A program made the position numbers and the translations under genes. A stretch of DNA of 16,799 bases from JBHIDJ01 sp046760105. Its GTDB lineage: Bacteria > Pseudomonadota > Gammaproteobacteria > Acidiferrobacterales > SPGG2. This document shows, in pieces, positions 1 through 6,528 of the stretch (positions are counted from its first letter, which is position 1; every line of letters starts with the position of its first letter). Below the pieces are notes generated by a model. The model did not search any database and was not told where the DNA came from. It saw only the letters and a list, made by a program, of their open reading frames with translations. The stretch is taken from contig JBHIDJ010000060.1 in NCBI GenBank assembly GCA_046760105.1, positions 1-16,799 on the forward strand, read 5' to 3'.

Positions 1-1462
1 TCAGCTCTTCGAGCTCTTTCCTCAACGCCAGCAACGCCGCTAGGTAGAGATCTCGGATACGCTGCTCTCCTTCGCCCTCGAGCACCTCCATCGTAAACGT
101 CTCCTCGCCGGTGCGACTGACCTCCGCATGGGCTCGCTCGGAAATGAGCCCGGATGTCTTAAATCGTTCGAGGACCTCCCCGGCGTGTTGGCGGGCGCTC
201 TGTAGCGCGTGCCGCAACTCTACACGTTCGTCATCCGTCAGCCGGTCGAGCTTGAGCCTGCTCATCAGCGGGCGAATGGTCGGGGCGTTGACCAGCAGCG
301 TGAACAGCACGATGGCGAGCGTCATTTCCAGTAGGAGCTGCCGCCCCGGTAGATCCTCCGGGATGGACAGCACAATGGCGATCGCGAGCCCCCCCTTGAG
401 CCCACCCCACCACATGATGTGACGCTCGCTCGGGCTTACATGAGGCAACGAGAAGAGCCGGGTGGTAACGGGCACCAGGCCGTACACCGCTGCCGCTCGC
501 GCGGTCAGGATTAGGGCCATCGCTACCGCAGCCGGACCGATCGCGGCGACCAGCTCTGTAACGTGGACCGAGAGCCCGACTAGCAGGAATAGCAGCGAGT
601 TACAGATCAGCGCGATCACCTCCCAGATTTCCCTGGCAGCATCGCTGGCCTCATGGCGCAGCCGCGTCATCCCGAAACCAGCCAGCGTGACCGCGGCCGC
701 CGCCCCGGCCATGACGCCGGATACATGCAGCGTGTGCTCCGCTAAAATAAAGCTGCCATAGGCGATGACGACAGACATCGTCAACACGGCGCTCACCCCA
801 CTGCGCAGGTGATACAGCAGCTCGCTGACGAGCAGGCCCAGCACCCCGCCGACCAGCGCACCGCCGATGAAGACGCGCACAAACTCGACTACGACCGCGT
901 CGGCGTCCGACCAGCTCAAACCGCCCCCGCCTACGGCGATGGCCAGCAGAATGCTGAACACCACGATGGCGGTGGCGTCATTGAGCAGCGATTCACCCTC
1001 CACCAGGACCGTCAAGCGATCGGGCGCCCCAAGCTCCCTGAACAAGGCGATCACAGCCACCGGATCAGTGGCCGAGATCAGGGCGCCGAACAGCAGCGCG
1101 ATGATCAACTCGAAGCCCAAAAATGAAAGTCCCACGCCGATGACGACAGTGGAAATCACCAGCGCTGGAACAGCCAGCACCAGCACAGGTCCGAGTTCTT
1201 TGACCAGTTGCCGGGCATCAAGATTGAACCCGGACTCGAAGATCAACGCCGGCAGGAAGATGAAGAATACGAGATCGGGGCTCAGGCGGAACTCTTCCAG
1301 CGGTGCCAGCACGGGCGAGACTTGTGACGACTCGCCCAGTACCATGCCGATAATTACCAGCAGGACCGTGTATGGAATTGGGATATTTCGGAACAGGCCA
1401 GCGGCCAGGATTGCGACCGCCAGCAATCCGGCGAGTATGAGCACAGTCTCCGAAAGCGGCAT
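1..1462 (-). CDS. CPA1-family Na+(K+)/H+ antiporter, 3' end outside window
   Basis: Inner-membrane cation/proton antiporter of the CPA1 (NhaP/NHE-like) family, which exchanges Na+ or K+ for protons for pH and salt homeostasis. I translated the minus strand from ATG at 1462 and found an open frame of 487 codons to the left edge with no stop, so the C-terminus is missing. The frame is strongly hydrophobic. It holds the family hallmarks: FLPALIFESGFNLD near residues 69-82, ATDPVAV at about 131-137 (Asp133 of the TDP motif), and VEGESLLNDATAIV at about 154-167 with the ion-binding Asn161-Asp162 pair. MWWGGLKGGLAIAI follows in the last helices, then a charged cytosolic tail. ATG 1462 is the only ATG after the upstream in-frame stop (TAG at 1504-1502), and the Shine-Dalgarno is weak. 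It is transcribed away from the ankyrin gene. The family call is firm; the transported cation is not readable from sequence. Confidence 0.93.
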   Translation of the reverse strand, partial: MPLSETVLILAGLLAVAILAAGLFRNIPIPYTVLLVIIGMVLGESSQVSPVLAPLEEFRLSPDLVFFIFLPALIFESGFNLDARQLVKELGPVLVLAVPALVISTVVIGVGLSFLGFELIIALLFGALISATDPVAVIALFRELGAPDRLTVLVEGESLLNDATAIVVFSILLAIAVGGGGLSWSDADAVVVEFVRVFIGGALVGGVLGLLVSELLYHLRSGVSAVLTMSVVIAYGSFILAEHTLHVSGVMAGAAAAVTLAGFGMTRLRHEASDAAREIWEVIALICNSLLFLLVGLSVHVTELVAAIGPAAVAMALILTARAAAVYGLVPVTTRLFSLPHVSPSERHIMWWGGLKGGLAIAIVLSIPEDLPGRQLLLEMTLAIVLFTLLVNAPTIRPLMSRLKLDRLTDDERVELRHALQSARQHAGEVLERFKTSGLISERAHAEVSRTGEETFTMEVLEGEGEQRIRDLYLAALLALRKELEEL

Positions 1463-1919
1463 GCTAGTAGGACCTGGCCCCCTGGAGGAGGATCTTCTCG
1501 GCTAAGTGTAACGCACAAACGATAGGCACTTCTCGACTGGACGGTGTTCGCACACTCAGCCATGCGTCGTTGTGGTTTGCCCTCTGGCCAATAATGGACA
1601 TCACGTCCGTGACTGTTCGTTGTCCCGGGGGTAGAGTTCCTCGGTACCGCGGAGCTTCCAGGTTACCCTCTTTTCCACCAACCGGCTCGACCTCCGGACG
1701 GCGGTTACCGGTCCTGCGCCGCGGGGTTTAGGATACGGTTGCTGGACCAGGGTGTTCCCCGTCGACAATATCAGGGATCGCGGCCACGGATCTGGTCTTG
1801 GGGCAAGAGGATACCAGCCCTCTTCTACCTGGCCAACGACTCAAAATCTTGGTGTTTCAGGCCCCGGGTACCGAGGTGCTGGCGGAGTTGATCATCAATC
1901 GTGCGATAGGGTTAGGACA
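1463..1919. other. Divergent intergenic region, no gene recognised
   Basis: This 457-base stretch separates the leftward antiporter from the rightward ankyrin gene and should hold both promoters. I see no convincing -35/-10 pair, no terminator and no RNA gene. A perfect 11-base palindrome, TTGATCATCAA, lies at 1888-1898 just before the ankyrin start. It could be an operator, but its spacing does not match FNR (TTGAT-N4-ATCAA). A reading frame without any ATG (1733-1948, plus) runs into the ankyrin gene and looks vaguely protein-like, but I could not assign it. Confidence 0.5.
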
Positions 1920-2363
1920 ATGCCGCTTCGATACTACTGGCTTGGAATAATGGCGCTGCTGGGTTTATTCACCCTATCCGCCGCGTCGGCCGGTCCGCTT
2001 CACGATGCCGCCTTGGCGGGAGACTTGGATCGGGTAAAACGGCTCATCGCGCGACACGCCCGAATCGATGCAAGGGACATCGAAAGTTTCACGGCGCTGC
2101 ATCTGTCCGCTTACAAGGGCCACCCGCGCGTGGTTGAGCTGCTCATAGCTGAAGGGGCCGACGTCAACGTCCACGACAAACATGGTCAGACACCGCTTCT
2201 CTTGGCGGCCTACGAAGGGCACAAAGCGGTGGTTGCGCTGTTGATCGCTAACGGTGCGAACGTCAATGCCAAGGCCAAGAACGGCACTACTCCGCTAAAA
2301 GCCGCGGTCGCGGAAGGTCACGAGGACATCGTGGACTTGCTCAGACAGCACGGTGCGATCTAA
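1920..2363 (+). CDS. Exported ankyrin-repeat protein
   Basis: A 147-residue protein predicted to be secreted to the periplasm and to act through protein-protein contacts; no enzymatic domain is present. Residues 1-24 form a classic signal peptide: basic Arg4, a hydrophobic core around LGIMALLGLFTL, and an AASA-type cleavage site before Gly25. About four ankyrin repeats follow: degenerate at 24-53, then 54-86 (FTALHLSAYKGH), 87-119 (QTPLLLAAYEGH) and a shorter C-terminal one at 120-147 (TTPLKAAVAEGH). ADVN and ANVN loops mark the repeat ends. ATG 1920 was chosen because AGGA lies 5 bases upstream and the signal peptide then begins at residue 1. A longer in-frame GTG start at 1752 would bury the signal peptide behind 56 low-complexity residues and is unlikely. 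Its partner is unknown. Small exported ankyrin proteins are often linked to stress defence, but nothing nearby proves that here. Confidence 0.88.
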   Translation: MPLRYYWLGIMALLGLFTLSAASAGPLHDAALAGDLDRVKRLIARHARIDARDIESFTALHLSAYKGHPRVVELLIAEGADVNVHDKHGQTPLLLAAYEGHKAVVALLIANGANVNAKAKNGTTPLKAAVAEGHEDIVDLLRQHGAI

Positions 2364-2427
2364 ATCCACCCGGAGCTCCCAGTACGATCAGAAGGGTCTG
2401 CGTGTGATTAGGGAATGTCCCTGGATT

Positions 2428-2470
2428 TGTGACAAAACTCACAGAAGCTCCGTCGCGCTCGACGTATATT
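2428..2470 (+). promoter_or_regulatory. Class II CRP-like site plus -10 box upstream of the Sel1-like gene
   Basis: Positions 2428-2443 read TGTGA-CAAAAC-TCACA, a perfect match to the TGTGA-N6-TCACA core recognised by CRP/Vfr-type regulators. A TATATT -10-like hexamer lies at 2465-2470. If transcription starts 7 bases after it (about 2477), the palindrome is centred at -41.5, the canonical class II activator position where CRP replaces the -35 contact. No good -35 hexamer exists at the expected place, which fits activator dependence. A 5-bp inverted repeat (AGGGA-ATG-TCCCT, 2410-2422) lies just upstream. The motif is seen directly; CRP control is inferred. Confidence 0.6.
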
Positions 2471-2509
2471 GGATAGCGTCAAGAGTGGGTCTCCGGGTGA
2501 GGTAGAGCT

Positions 2510-2890
2510 ATGGATACGCAAATATTATTAAACGAGCTGCGCGCCGCGCAGCAGCACCACGGGGATCGCAGTCATCTTGTTACCCGTCACCAGGCGCGTC
2601 AGCGGTTGCTACACTTGGCGAAGGAACGACACGGTGAAGCCACCTTCAAGCTTGGCAATCATTACCTGGCCTCGAAGAACGTAGGGAAAGCCATGTGGTG
2701 GTATCAGCGTTCTGCGGAGTCGGGACATAGGGGTGCACAATACAATCTGGGCCTGTTGTATCTCAAGGGAGAAGATATTCCGCGGGATGCCCTTAAGGGG
2801 CTTGAGTGGATTACCAGGGCGGCGAATACCGGTGATCAACAAGCCCAGGCGTTGTTGCGACGAATCGATAGGGCACTCGTGGTGCAATGA
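2510..2890 (+). CDS. Small Sel1-like (TPR-type) repeat protein
   Basis: A 126-residue soluble protein without signal peptide or membrane segment, so probably cytosolic. After a helical N-terminus (1-42, rich in Gln, His and Arg) come two Sel1-like repeats. The first is at about 43-73 (EATFKLGNHYL then AMWWYQRSAESGH). The second is at about 74-111 (GAQYNLGLLYLKG then ALKGLEWITRAANTGD). The consensus features A-x-x-x-LG-x-x-Y and W-x-x-x-A-A-x-x-G are clear. Sel1-like repeats are alpha/alpha superhelices that scaffold protein complexes; no catalytic function is suggested. ATG 2510 follows GAGG at 2499-2502. The gene is monocistronic, preceded by a CRP-like promoter and followed by a weak terminator-like hairpin. 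The family call is secure, the role unknown. Confidence 0.85.
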   Translation: MDTQILLNELRAAQQHHGDRSHLVTRHQARQRLLHLAKERHGEATFKLGNHYLASKNVGKAMWWYQRSAESGHRGAQYNLGLLYLKGEDIPRDALKGLEWITRAANTGDQQAQALLRRIDRALVVQ

Positions 2891-2900
2891 AAAGCGGGTG

Positions 2901-2921
2901 AACTGAAAGAAGTCAGTTTTT
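2901..2921 (+). terminator. Weak intrinsic terminator candidate after the Sel1-like gene
   Basis: Ten bases after the Sel1 stop codon the plus strand can fold AACTGA (2901-2906) with TCAGTT (2913-2918) around a 6-base loop, running into five T residues (2917-2921). The stem is short and AT-rich, so termination would be inefficient, but position and T-tract fit. Confidence 0.4.
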
Positions 2922-2956
2922 GAGCCGCGGTTGAGAGCAACGTTCACCATCCTACC

Positions 2957-3025
2957 TAGTCGGTGTCTGAGGGTCGCCGGAAGCGCCTTCCCTTCGTTGT
3001 AAGTGGGAATAATGACTGAGATCAT
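2957..3025 (-). pseudogene. 5' remnant of a family 2 glycosyltransferase gene
   Basis: On the minus strand ATG 3025 begins a frame starting MISVIIPTYNEGKALPATLR. This closely resembles the N-terminus of GT-A fold family 2 glycosyltransferases, particularly the rSAM/selenodomain-associated type, whose nucleotide-binding first strand reads MISVIIPTxNE. After about 22 codons the similarity stops: the residues that should carry the second strand and the DGGSxD motif are absent, and the frame runs on as the antisense of the Sel1-like gene. I read it as the leftover first exon-sized piece of a deleted gene. The identification rests on about 20 residues, so chance or a recruited small ORF is not excluded. 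The start codon lies inside the inverted repeat at 3020-3049 and has no obvious Shine-Dalgarno. Confidence 0.5.
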
Positions 3026-3049
3026 GGATTGGTTATTTTATCCATGATC
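3020..3049. repeat. 10-bp perfect inverted repeat, possible terminator or operator
   Basis: GATCATGGAT (3020-3029) and ATCCATGATC (3040-3049) are exact reverse complements around an AT-rich 10-base loop. It lies 20 bases beyond the stop codon of the leftward MFS gene. It could act as a terminator stem for that operon, but no T-tract follows, or as a protein-binding palindrome. The structure is seen; the role is open. Confidence 0.45.
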
Positions 3050-3068
3050 GTCGGACTGCCTTTTGCGA

Positions 3069-4268
3069 TTATCTGCGTTCTTTAAACCAGAAGCCAAGCA
3101 AGACAGTTCCTGCCAACACAAGAGCGGCCGTTACCAGCCAGCCGTTACCGAACTTGCCTGTTAAGTCGACGGCGGCGCCGAAGAGCGGCGGGCCGATCAT
3201 GCCGCCGAGTGATGTACCCATCAACGTGTAACCTGTCGCCGAACCGGCTAGCCGCGGTTCAACCGCTTCCACCGAGAGTGTTTGCATAAGCGATGCGAAC
3301 GAGGCAATCGTCAGACCCAGTACGAGGGCAAACGCAGCGCCGACTAATATCCAGCCTGGGCCCACCACGGCCATTGCGGCGAGGAAGACCACAGCCGTTC
3401 CGCACAGCATGATAACCAACGGCTTGCGACGTCCACGGAACAGGGTGTCGCTTATAATGCCCCAACCAATGCGCCCAAAAGCACTGGCACCCTGACCGAT
3501 AGCGAGACAAAGGCCGGCCACAGGCTGACTCGCTTGCACTGCCTCACGCATGAAAAGTGTGATGTAAGCGAAGAAATTCGTTTGGCCCATGTTATAGAGG
3601 CTGCTGGCTACAAAGACAGTTCCCAGGTTACGGTCGCGTATCACCTCGCTAAGATTAGCGATAATGCCGCGATAGCGTCCGGCCCCGTGCCAGCTTGGGC
3701 GTTCGGCGATGCGCAGGCAGAGAAGCGCATTAGCAATCGTGATGCCGGCAACCAACCACAGAATATTTTGCCAGCTTATTAAGGTAACGAGGGCGCCGTT
3801 ACCGGCGGCCAGCACACCACCGATAGGCACACCGGTCTGTTTGATGCCCATTGCTGTTGCGCGCCGCTCAGCTGGAAACCATTGCAGCACGCCGCGAGCC
3901 GTGGCGGGGTTGATGAGAGAATACCCCAGCCCCATCACGGCGGTCGCTCCGAAGGCCATAAGAAAACCCATCGCTTGGCTCAGCGTAATTGCGCCAGTGA
4001 TCAGTATCATATGTGCAATCACAAGTGCCCAACCGACACCGAGGCGGTCAACGATGCTCCCGGCTGGCATGGCGCCGACGGTTTGGGCACCGTAATAAGC
4101 TGTAACTAACAGACCAACTTGGGTTACGTTGAGATCGAGTTCTCGCTGGATCACGGGTGCCATCGCCATAACGGACACCACGGGGAGCGTGCCTACCATG
4201 TGCGCCGATGTAAGGATGCTCAACCGTGTTTTCCACGGATTAGTCAATGAGTTGCCCTGTTGAGACAA
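3069..4268 (-). CDS. MFS transporter of the catabolic cluster
   Basis: A 399-residue major facilitator superfamily permease with about 12 hydrophobic segments in the inner membrane, of the usual length for 12-TM MFS proteins. The loop 2-3 motif A is recognisable as AGSIVDRLG. A second motif-A-like segment at mid-protein (GRIGWGIISDTLFRGRR) marks the start of the second six-helix bundle. It is the last gene of the leftward run after a CoA-transferase and a CoA-ester lyase, so it probably imports the organic acid that these enzymes degrade; the substrate is not readable. The start is uncertain: TTG 4268 gives the longest frame after the in-frame stop at 4292-4290. A second TTG at 4247 has an AGGG-like Shine-Dalgarno. 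The first ATG lies inside helix 1. The 79-base gap to the lyase holds a 6-bp inverted repeat (AAGATC 4293-4298 with GATCTT 4311-4316). Confidence 0.88.
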   Translation of the reverse strand: MSQQGNSLTNPWKTRLSILTSAHMVGTLPVVSVMAMAPVIQRELDLNVTQVGLLVTAYYGAQTVGAMPAGSIVDRLGVGWALVIAHMILITGAITLSQAMGFLMAFGATAVMGLGYSLINPATARGVLQWFPAERRATAMGIKQTGVPIGGVLAAGNGALVTLISWQNILWLVAGITIANALLCLRIAERPSWHGAGRYRGIIANLSEVIRDRNLGTVFVASSLYNMGQTNFFAYITLFMREAVQASQPVAGLCLAIGQGASAFGRIGWGIISDTLFRGRRKPLVIMLCGTAVVFLAAMAVVGPGWILVGAAFALVLGLTIASFASLMQTLSVEAVEPRLAGSATGYTLMGTSLGGMIGPPLFGAAVDLTGKFGNGWLVTAALVLAGTVLLGFWFKERR

Positions 4269-4347
4269 ACTAGATTTGGTATTGCTGAATTAAAGATCGG
4301 GAAAAACTGTGATCTTACCTCATAGAAGGAACCGATCGTTTTTGCTG

Positions 4348-5223
4348 TTAGTTGTTGCTACGAATTTTGGCAGCGATCTCGAGTAGTTGCTTGGCTTTTT
4401 CCACGATTGGGTAGTCGACAAATTGTCCATCGACCTGTATGGAAGCAGACCCGCTTGCCTCTGCCGCCTCGAAGGCTTCTACGACTTTCTTAGCCGCGAT
4501 AATTTCTTTCTCGGTTGGTGTGAAAATCTCGTTTATCGGCCCTACCTGCTCGGGATGGATACAAAGCTTCCCCTGAAAGCCCATGTCTCGCGCCAACTTT
4601 GTGGTTCGCTTGAGCACATCGAGATGTTTACTAACATGCAAGAACGGGGTATCGATCGGCGGTTCGAGTCCAGCAACTCGGGACGTAAGCACAAGCGCAG
4701 CTCGTGCGTGAGCAAGTTCGCCTTCTTCCAACGTCCATTGCATACCCATATCGCGCGTATAGTCTGCAGCCCCGAAAGCAAGACGGCGCACACGAGAGCC
4801 GCTGGTGGCAATCTCGTTGGCCGCGGCTACACCTTTTCCCGTTTCGATGATAGGCATCAGATCGATGCTTGCGGCCGGTAAGCCGCGGTCACGTTCGAGT
4901 TGCGTGAGCAACCAGTCGATAGTCAACACTTGTGCCGCGCTTTCAGCCTTAGGGAGCACGGCGCCATCGAGCCACTCCCCGGTAATCACAATCAGATCGC
5001 CATAGCAAAATGGCGTGTCGTAGGCATTAACACGCACATAGCCTTTGCATCGTCTAGGCTTTTTCAAAGCGTCGACAACCGATTGTCGGGCACTAATTTT
5101 TTCGTTAATTGCGACCGCATCTTCGAGGTCTAAGATCACTGCGTCCGCGTCGAGATCGAAAACCTTCTCAAGTTTTCTCGGGTGATTCCCGGGAGCAAAC
5201 AGGAATGTGCGTAAGAGTTCCAT
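4348..5223 (-). CDS. CitE-like CoA-ester lyase (HpcH/HpaI family)
   Basis: A 291-residue TIM-barrel lyase of the CitE/malyl-CoA/citramalyl-CoA lyase group, which cleaves a 3-hydroxyacyl-CoA into acetyl- or propionyl-CoA plus a 2-oxoacid, using Mg2+. The protein opens with LRTFLFAPGNHPRKLEK, typical of the family, followed by VILDLEDAV (about 29-37). Arg64 in YVRVN is a CoA/substrate residue. Glu127 in MPIIETGKG and Asp154 in FGAADYTRDMG are the expected metal ligands, and GKLCIHPEQV (about 218-227) is the conserved C-terminal block. It is complete in length. Family III CoA-transferase neighbours suggest the substrate is first loaded on CoA, as in itaconate/citramalate-type routes, but no hydratase is present, so the exact compound is unknown. 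ATG 5223 fits the family N-terminus, yet its upstream region is a degenerate heptamer repeat without a clear Shine-Dalgarno. Confidence 0.88.
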   Translation of the reverse strand: MELLRTFLFAPGNHPRKLEKVFDLDADAVILDLEDAVAINEKISARQSVVDALKKPRRCKGYVRVNAYDTPFCYGDLIVITGEWLDGAVLPKAESAAQVLTIDWLLTQLERDRGLPAASIDLMPIIETGKGVAAANEIATSGSRVRRLAFGAADYTRDMGMQWTLEEGELAHARAALVLTSRVAGLEPPIDTPFLHVSKHLDVLKRTTKLARDMGFQGKLCIHPEQVGPINEIFTPTEKEIIAAKKVVEAFEAAEASGSASIQVDGQFVDYPIVEKAKQLLEIAAKIRSNN

Positions 5224-5224
5224 G

Positions 5225-5308
5225 AATTCTTAGTCTGGAGTCTTGAGTTCTTAGTCGGGAGTCTTGGGTTCCTAGTCTGGAGTTCTAAGTCCGTAGTCTT
5301 GAGACTTA
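5225..5308. repeat. Heptanucleotide tandem repeat array (consensus AGTCTTG/AGTCTGG)
   Basis: From 5232 to 5308 the plus strand divides into eleven consecutive 7-mers: AGTCTGG, AGTCTTG, AGTTCTT, AGTCGGG, AGTCTTG, GGTTCCT, AGTCTGG, AGTTCTA, AGTCCGT, AGTCTTG, AGACTTA. A degenerate AATTCTT precedes them. A 21-base super-period (5227-5247, 5248-5268, 5269-5289, partial 5290-5303) reflects three heptamers. The array fills the gap between CoA-transferase and lyase. Its last unit holds the CoA-transferase stop codon (TAA, minus 5308-5306), and the other end touches the lyase start. It resembles in form the heptameric short tandem repeats known from cyanobacteria, though the sequence differs. Confidence 0.8.
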
Positions 5309-6526
5309 TATGACACCTTTCTCTCTCAGCTCTTTCATGCGCTCGGCGGTGAGGCCGAGTAAGCCGCTGTAGATTTCCTCGTTATGTTCGCCCAGCCCGC
5401 ACCCCAGCCATCTTACTTTTCCGGGAGTACTGGTAAGACGCGGGATCACATTGGCTATTGCGAGACTGCCGATTCGATCGTCCTTTACGCGAAGAATATT
5501 CTCGCGCGCGTGATACTGCGGGTCCTGGAAGATTTGGTCGATCGAGTAAACAGGACCGCACGGCACCTGACCTTGTTCACAGAGCGCGATCAGCTCATCG
5601 TGATTATGCTTACTCGTCCACTCAGCAACCATCTTGTCGATCTCTTCACGGTGTGCTTCGCGCTTGGCAATCGTGCCGAACTTGCCATCGCCAGCAACTT
5701 CGGCGCAGCCCATGAGATCGGCAAGGCGTGCGAAGATCTTGTCGCTCGTGCAAGCGATGGCGATCCAGCAACCATCGCGCGTAGGGTAATGGCTGTGCGG
5801 TACTACGTTGACGGTACCCGGCCCCATACGCTGGCGCACGTAATTAACCTTGTCAAAGGCCGGTGCAAGCTCATCAAGAATGCGAAAAATCGTTTCGTAG
5901 AGTCCGATATCAATGACCTGACCCTCGCCTGTCTTGTCACGGACGCGCAGCGCCATGAGCACGCCAAAAGCACCAAACACACCGGAAAGGTAATCCGGTA
6001 GCGTGGCCGAACCAGGCGTCACGGGCGCACGATCGGGATAACCGGCAAGAAAAGAGATTCCACCAAAGGCGTTAGCGATGCGCCCAAACCCAGGCCGGTC
6101 CTTGTAGGGACCGGTTTGTCCGTAGGCGGAGATGCGTAACATCACGAGACGCGGATTAACCGTTTTCAGCACGTCGTAACCCACGCCCCATTTTTCCAAT
6201 GTGCCTGGCTGGAAGTTTTCGCATACGACATCTGCCTTGGCGACCAGTTGCTTGAATAGCTCAGCGCCTTCGGGTTTCCGCAGGTCCAGCGTGATCGAAC
6301 GCTTGTTGCGCGACTCGCTCAGCCACACAAGCGTCTCCCCGCACTCGGTGGGTGTACCAAACTTGCGCGTGGGATCACCAGTCTTCGGTAGCTCGGCTTT
6401 GATCACGTCAGCACCAAACTCGGCAAGTAAGGCTGCACAAAATGGCGCCGCGACGAAGGTCGCGACGTCAAGGACGCGAATACCTTCCAAGGCGGGTGTG
6501 CCTTCTTTCTCTAATTCAGCTGACAT
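5306..6526 (-). CDS. Family III acyl-CoA transferase (CaiB/BaiF/Frc type)
   Basis: A 406-residue family III CoA-transferase, which moves CoA from a donor thioester to a free carboxylate via an aspartyl-CoA anhydride. Recognisable blocks are LEGIRVLDVATFVAAPFCA (about 13-31), FGADVIKAELPKTGD (37-51), NKRSITLDLRKPEG (74-87), ADVVCENFQPGTLEKWG (98-114), and the catalytic Asp178 in TLPDYLSG. DKTGEGQVIDIGLYE follows, then a C-terminal CGPVYSIDQIFQDPQ segment. The length is normal. It starts 2 bases after the rhodanese stop, so the two are almost certainly co-transcribed. It probably activates the acid imported by the MFS permease, making the thioester or its precursor for the CitE-like lyase downstream. 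The specific acid cannot be told. A second, non-identical family III transferase is encoded on the divergent arm. Confidence 0.92.
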   Translation of the reverse strand: MSAELEKEGTPALEGIRVLDVATFVAAPFCAALLAEFGADVIKAELPKTGDPTRKFGTPTECGETLVWLSESRNKRSITLDLRKPEGAELFKQLVAKADVVCENFQPGTLEKWGVGYDVLKTVNPRLVMLRISAYGQTGPYKDRPGFGRIANAFGGISFLAGYPDRAPVTPGSATLPDYLSGVFGAFGVLMALRVRDKTGEGQVIDIGLYETIFRILDELAPAFDKVNYVRQRMGPGTVNVVPHSHYPTRDGCWIAIACTSDKIFARLADLMGCAEVAGDGKFGTIAKREAHREEIDKMVAEWTSKHNHDELIALCEQGQVPCGPVYSIDQIFQDPQYHARENILRVKDDRIGSLAIANVIPRLTSTPGKVRWLGCGLGEHNEEIYSGLLGLTAERMKELREKGVI

Positions 6527-6528
6527 CT

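Noticed and set aside
867..1505. Long plus-strand open frame opposite the antiporter gene
   Set aside because: The antisense strand encodes a clear CPA1 antiporter with all motifs; the plus frame is Ser/Thr/Pro-rich shadow sequence.
1504..1511. AAGTGTAA, half of the higBA operator, upstream of the antiporter
   Set aside because: An 8-mer is expected by chance about once in two windows of this size on both strands, and no second arm is present.
1888..1898. TTGATCATCAA as an FNR box
   Set aside because: The half-sites are separated by one base instead of four; it remains only an unassigned palindrome.
1752..1919. Longer GTG start for the ankyrin protein
   Set aside because: It would place 56 residues ahead of a perfect signal peptide; ATG 1920 has its own AGGA ribosome binding site.
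1733..1948. Plus-strand frame with protein-like stretch (GQRLKILVFQAPGTEVLAEL)
   Set aside because: It has no ATG, no ribosome binding site and no recognisable family, and its end overlaps the ankyrin start; too weak to call a gene or relic.
4293..4316. AAGATC/GATCTT inverted repeat between lyase and MFS genes as a terminator
   Set aside because: The stem has only 6 bp with a 12-base loop, no T-tract follows on the minus strand, and a terminator here would separate the permease from its operon.
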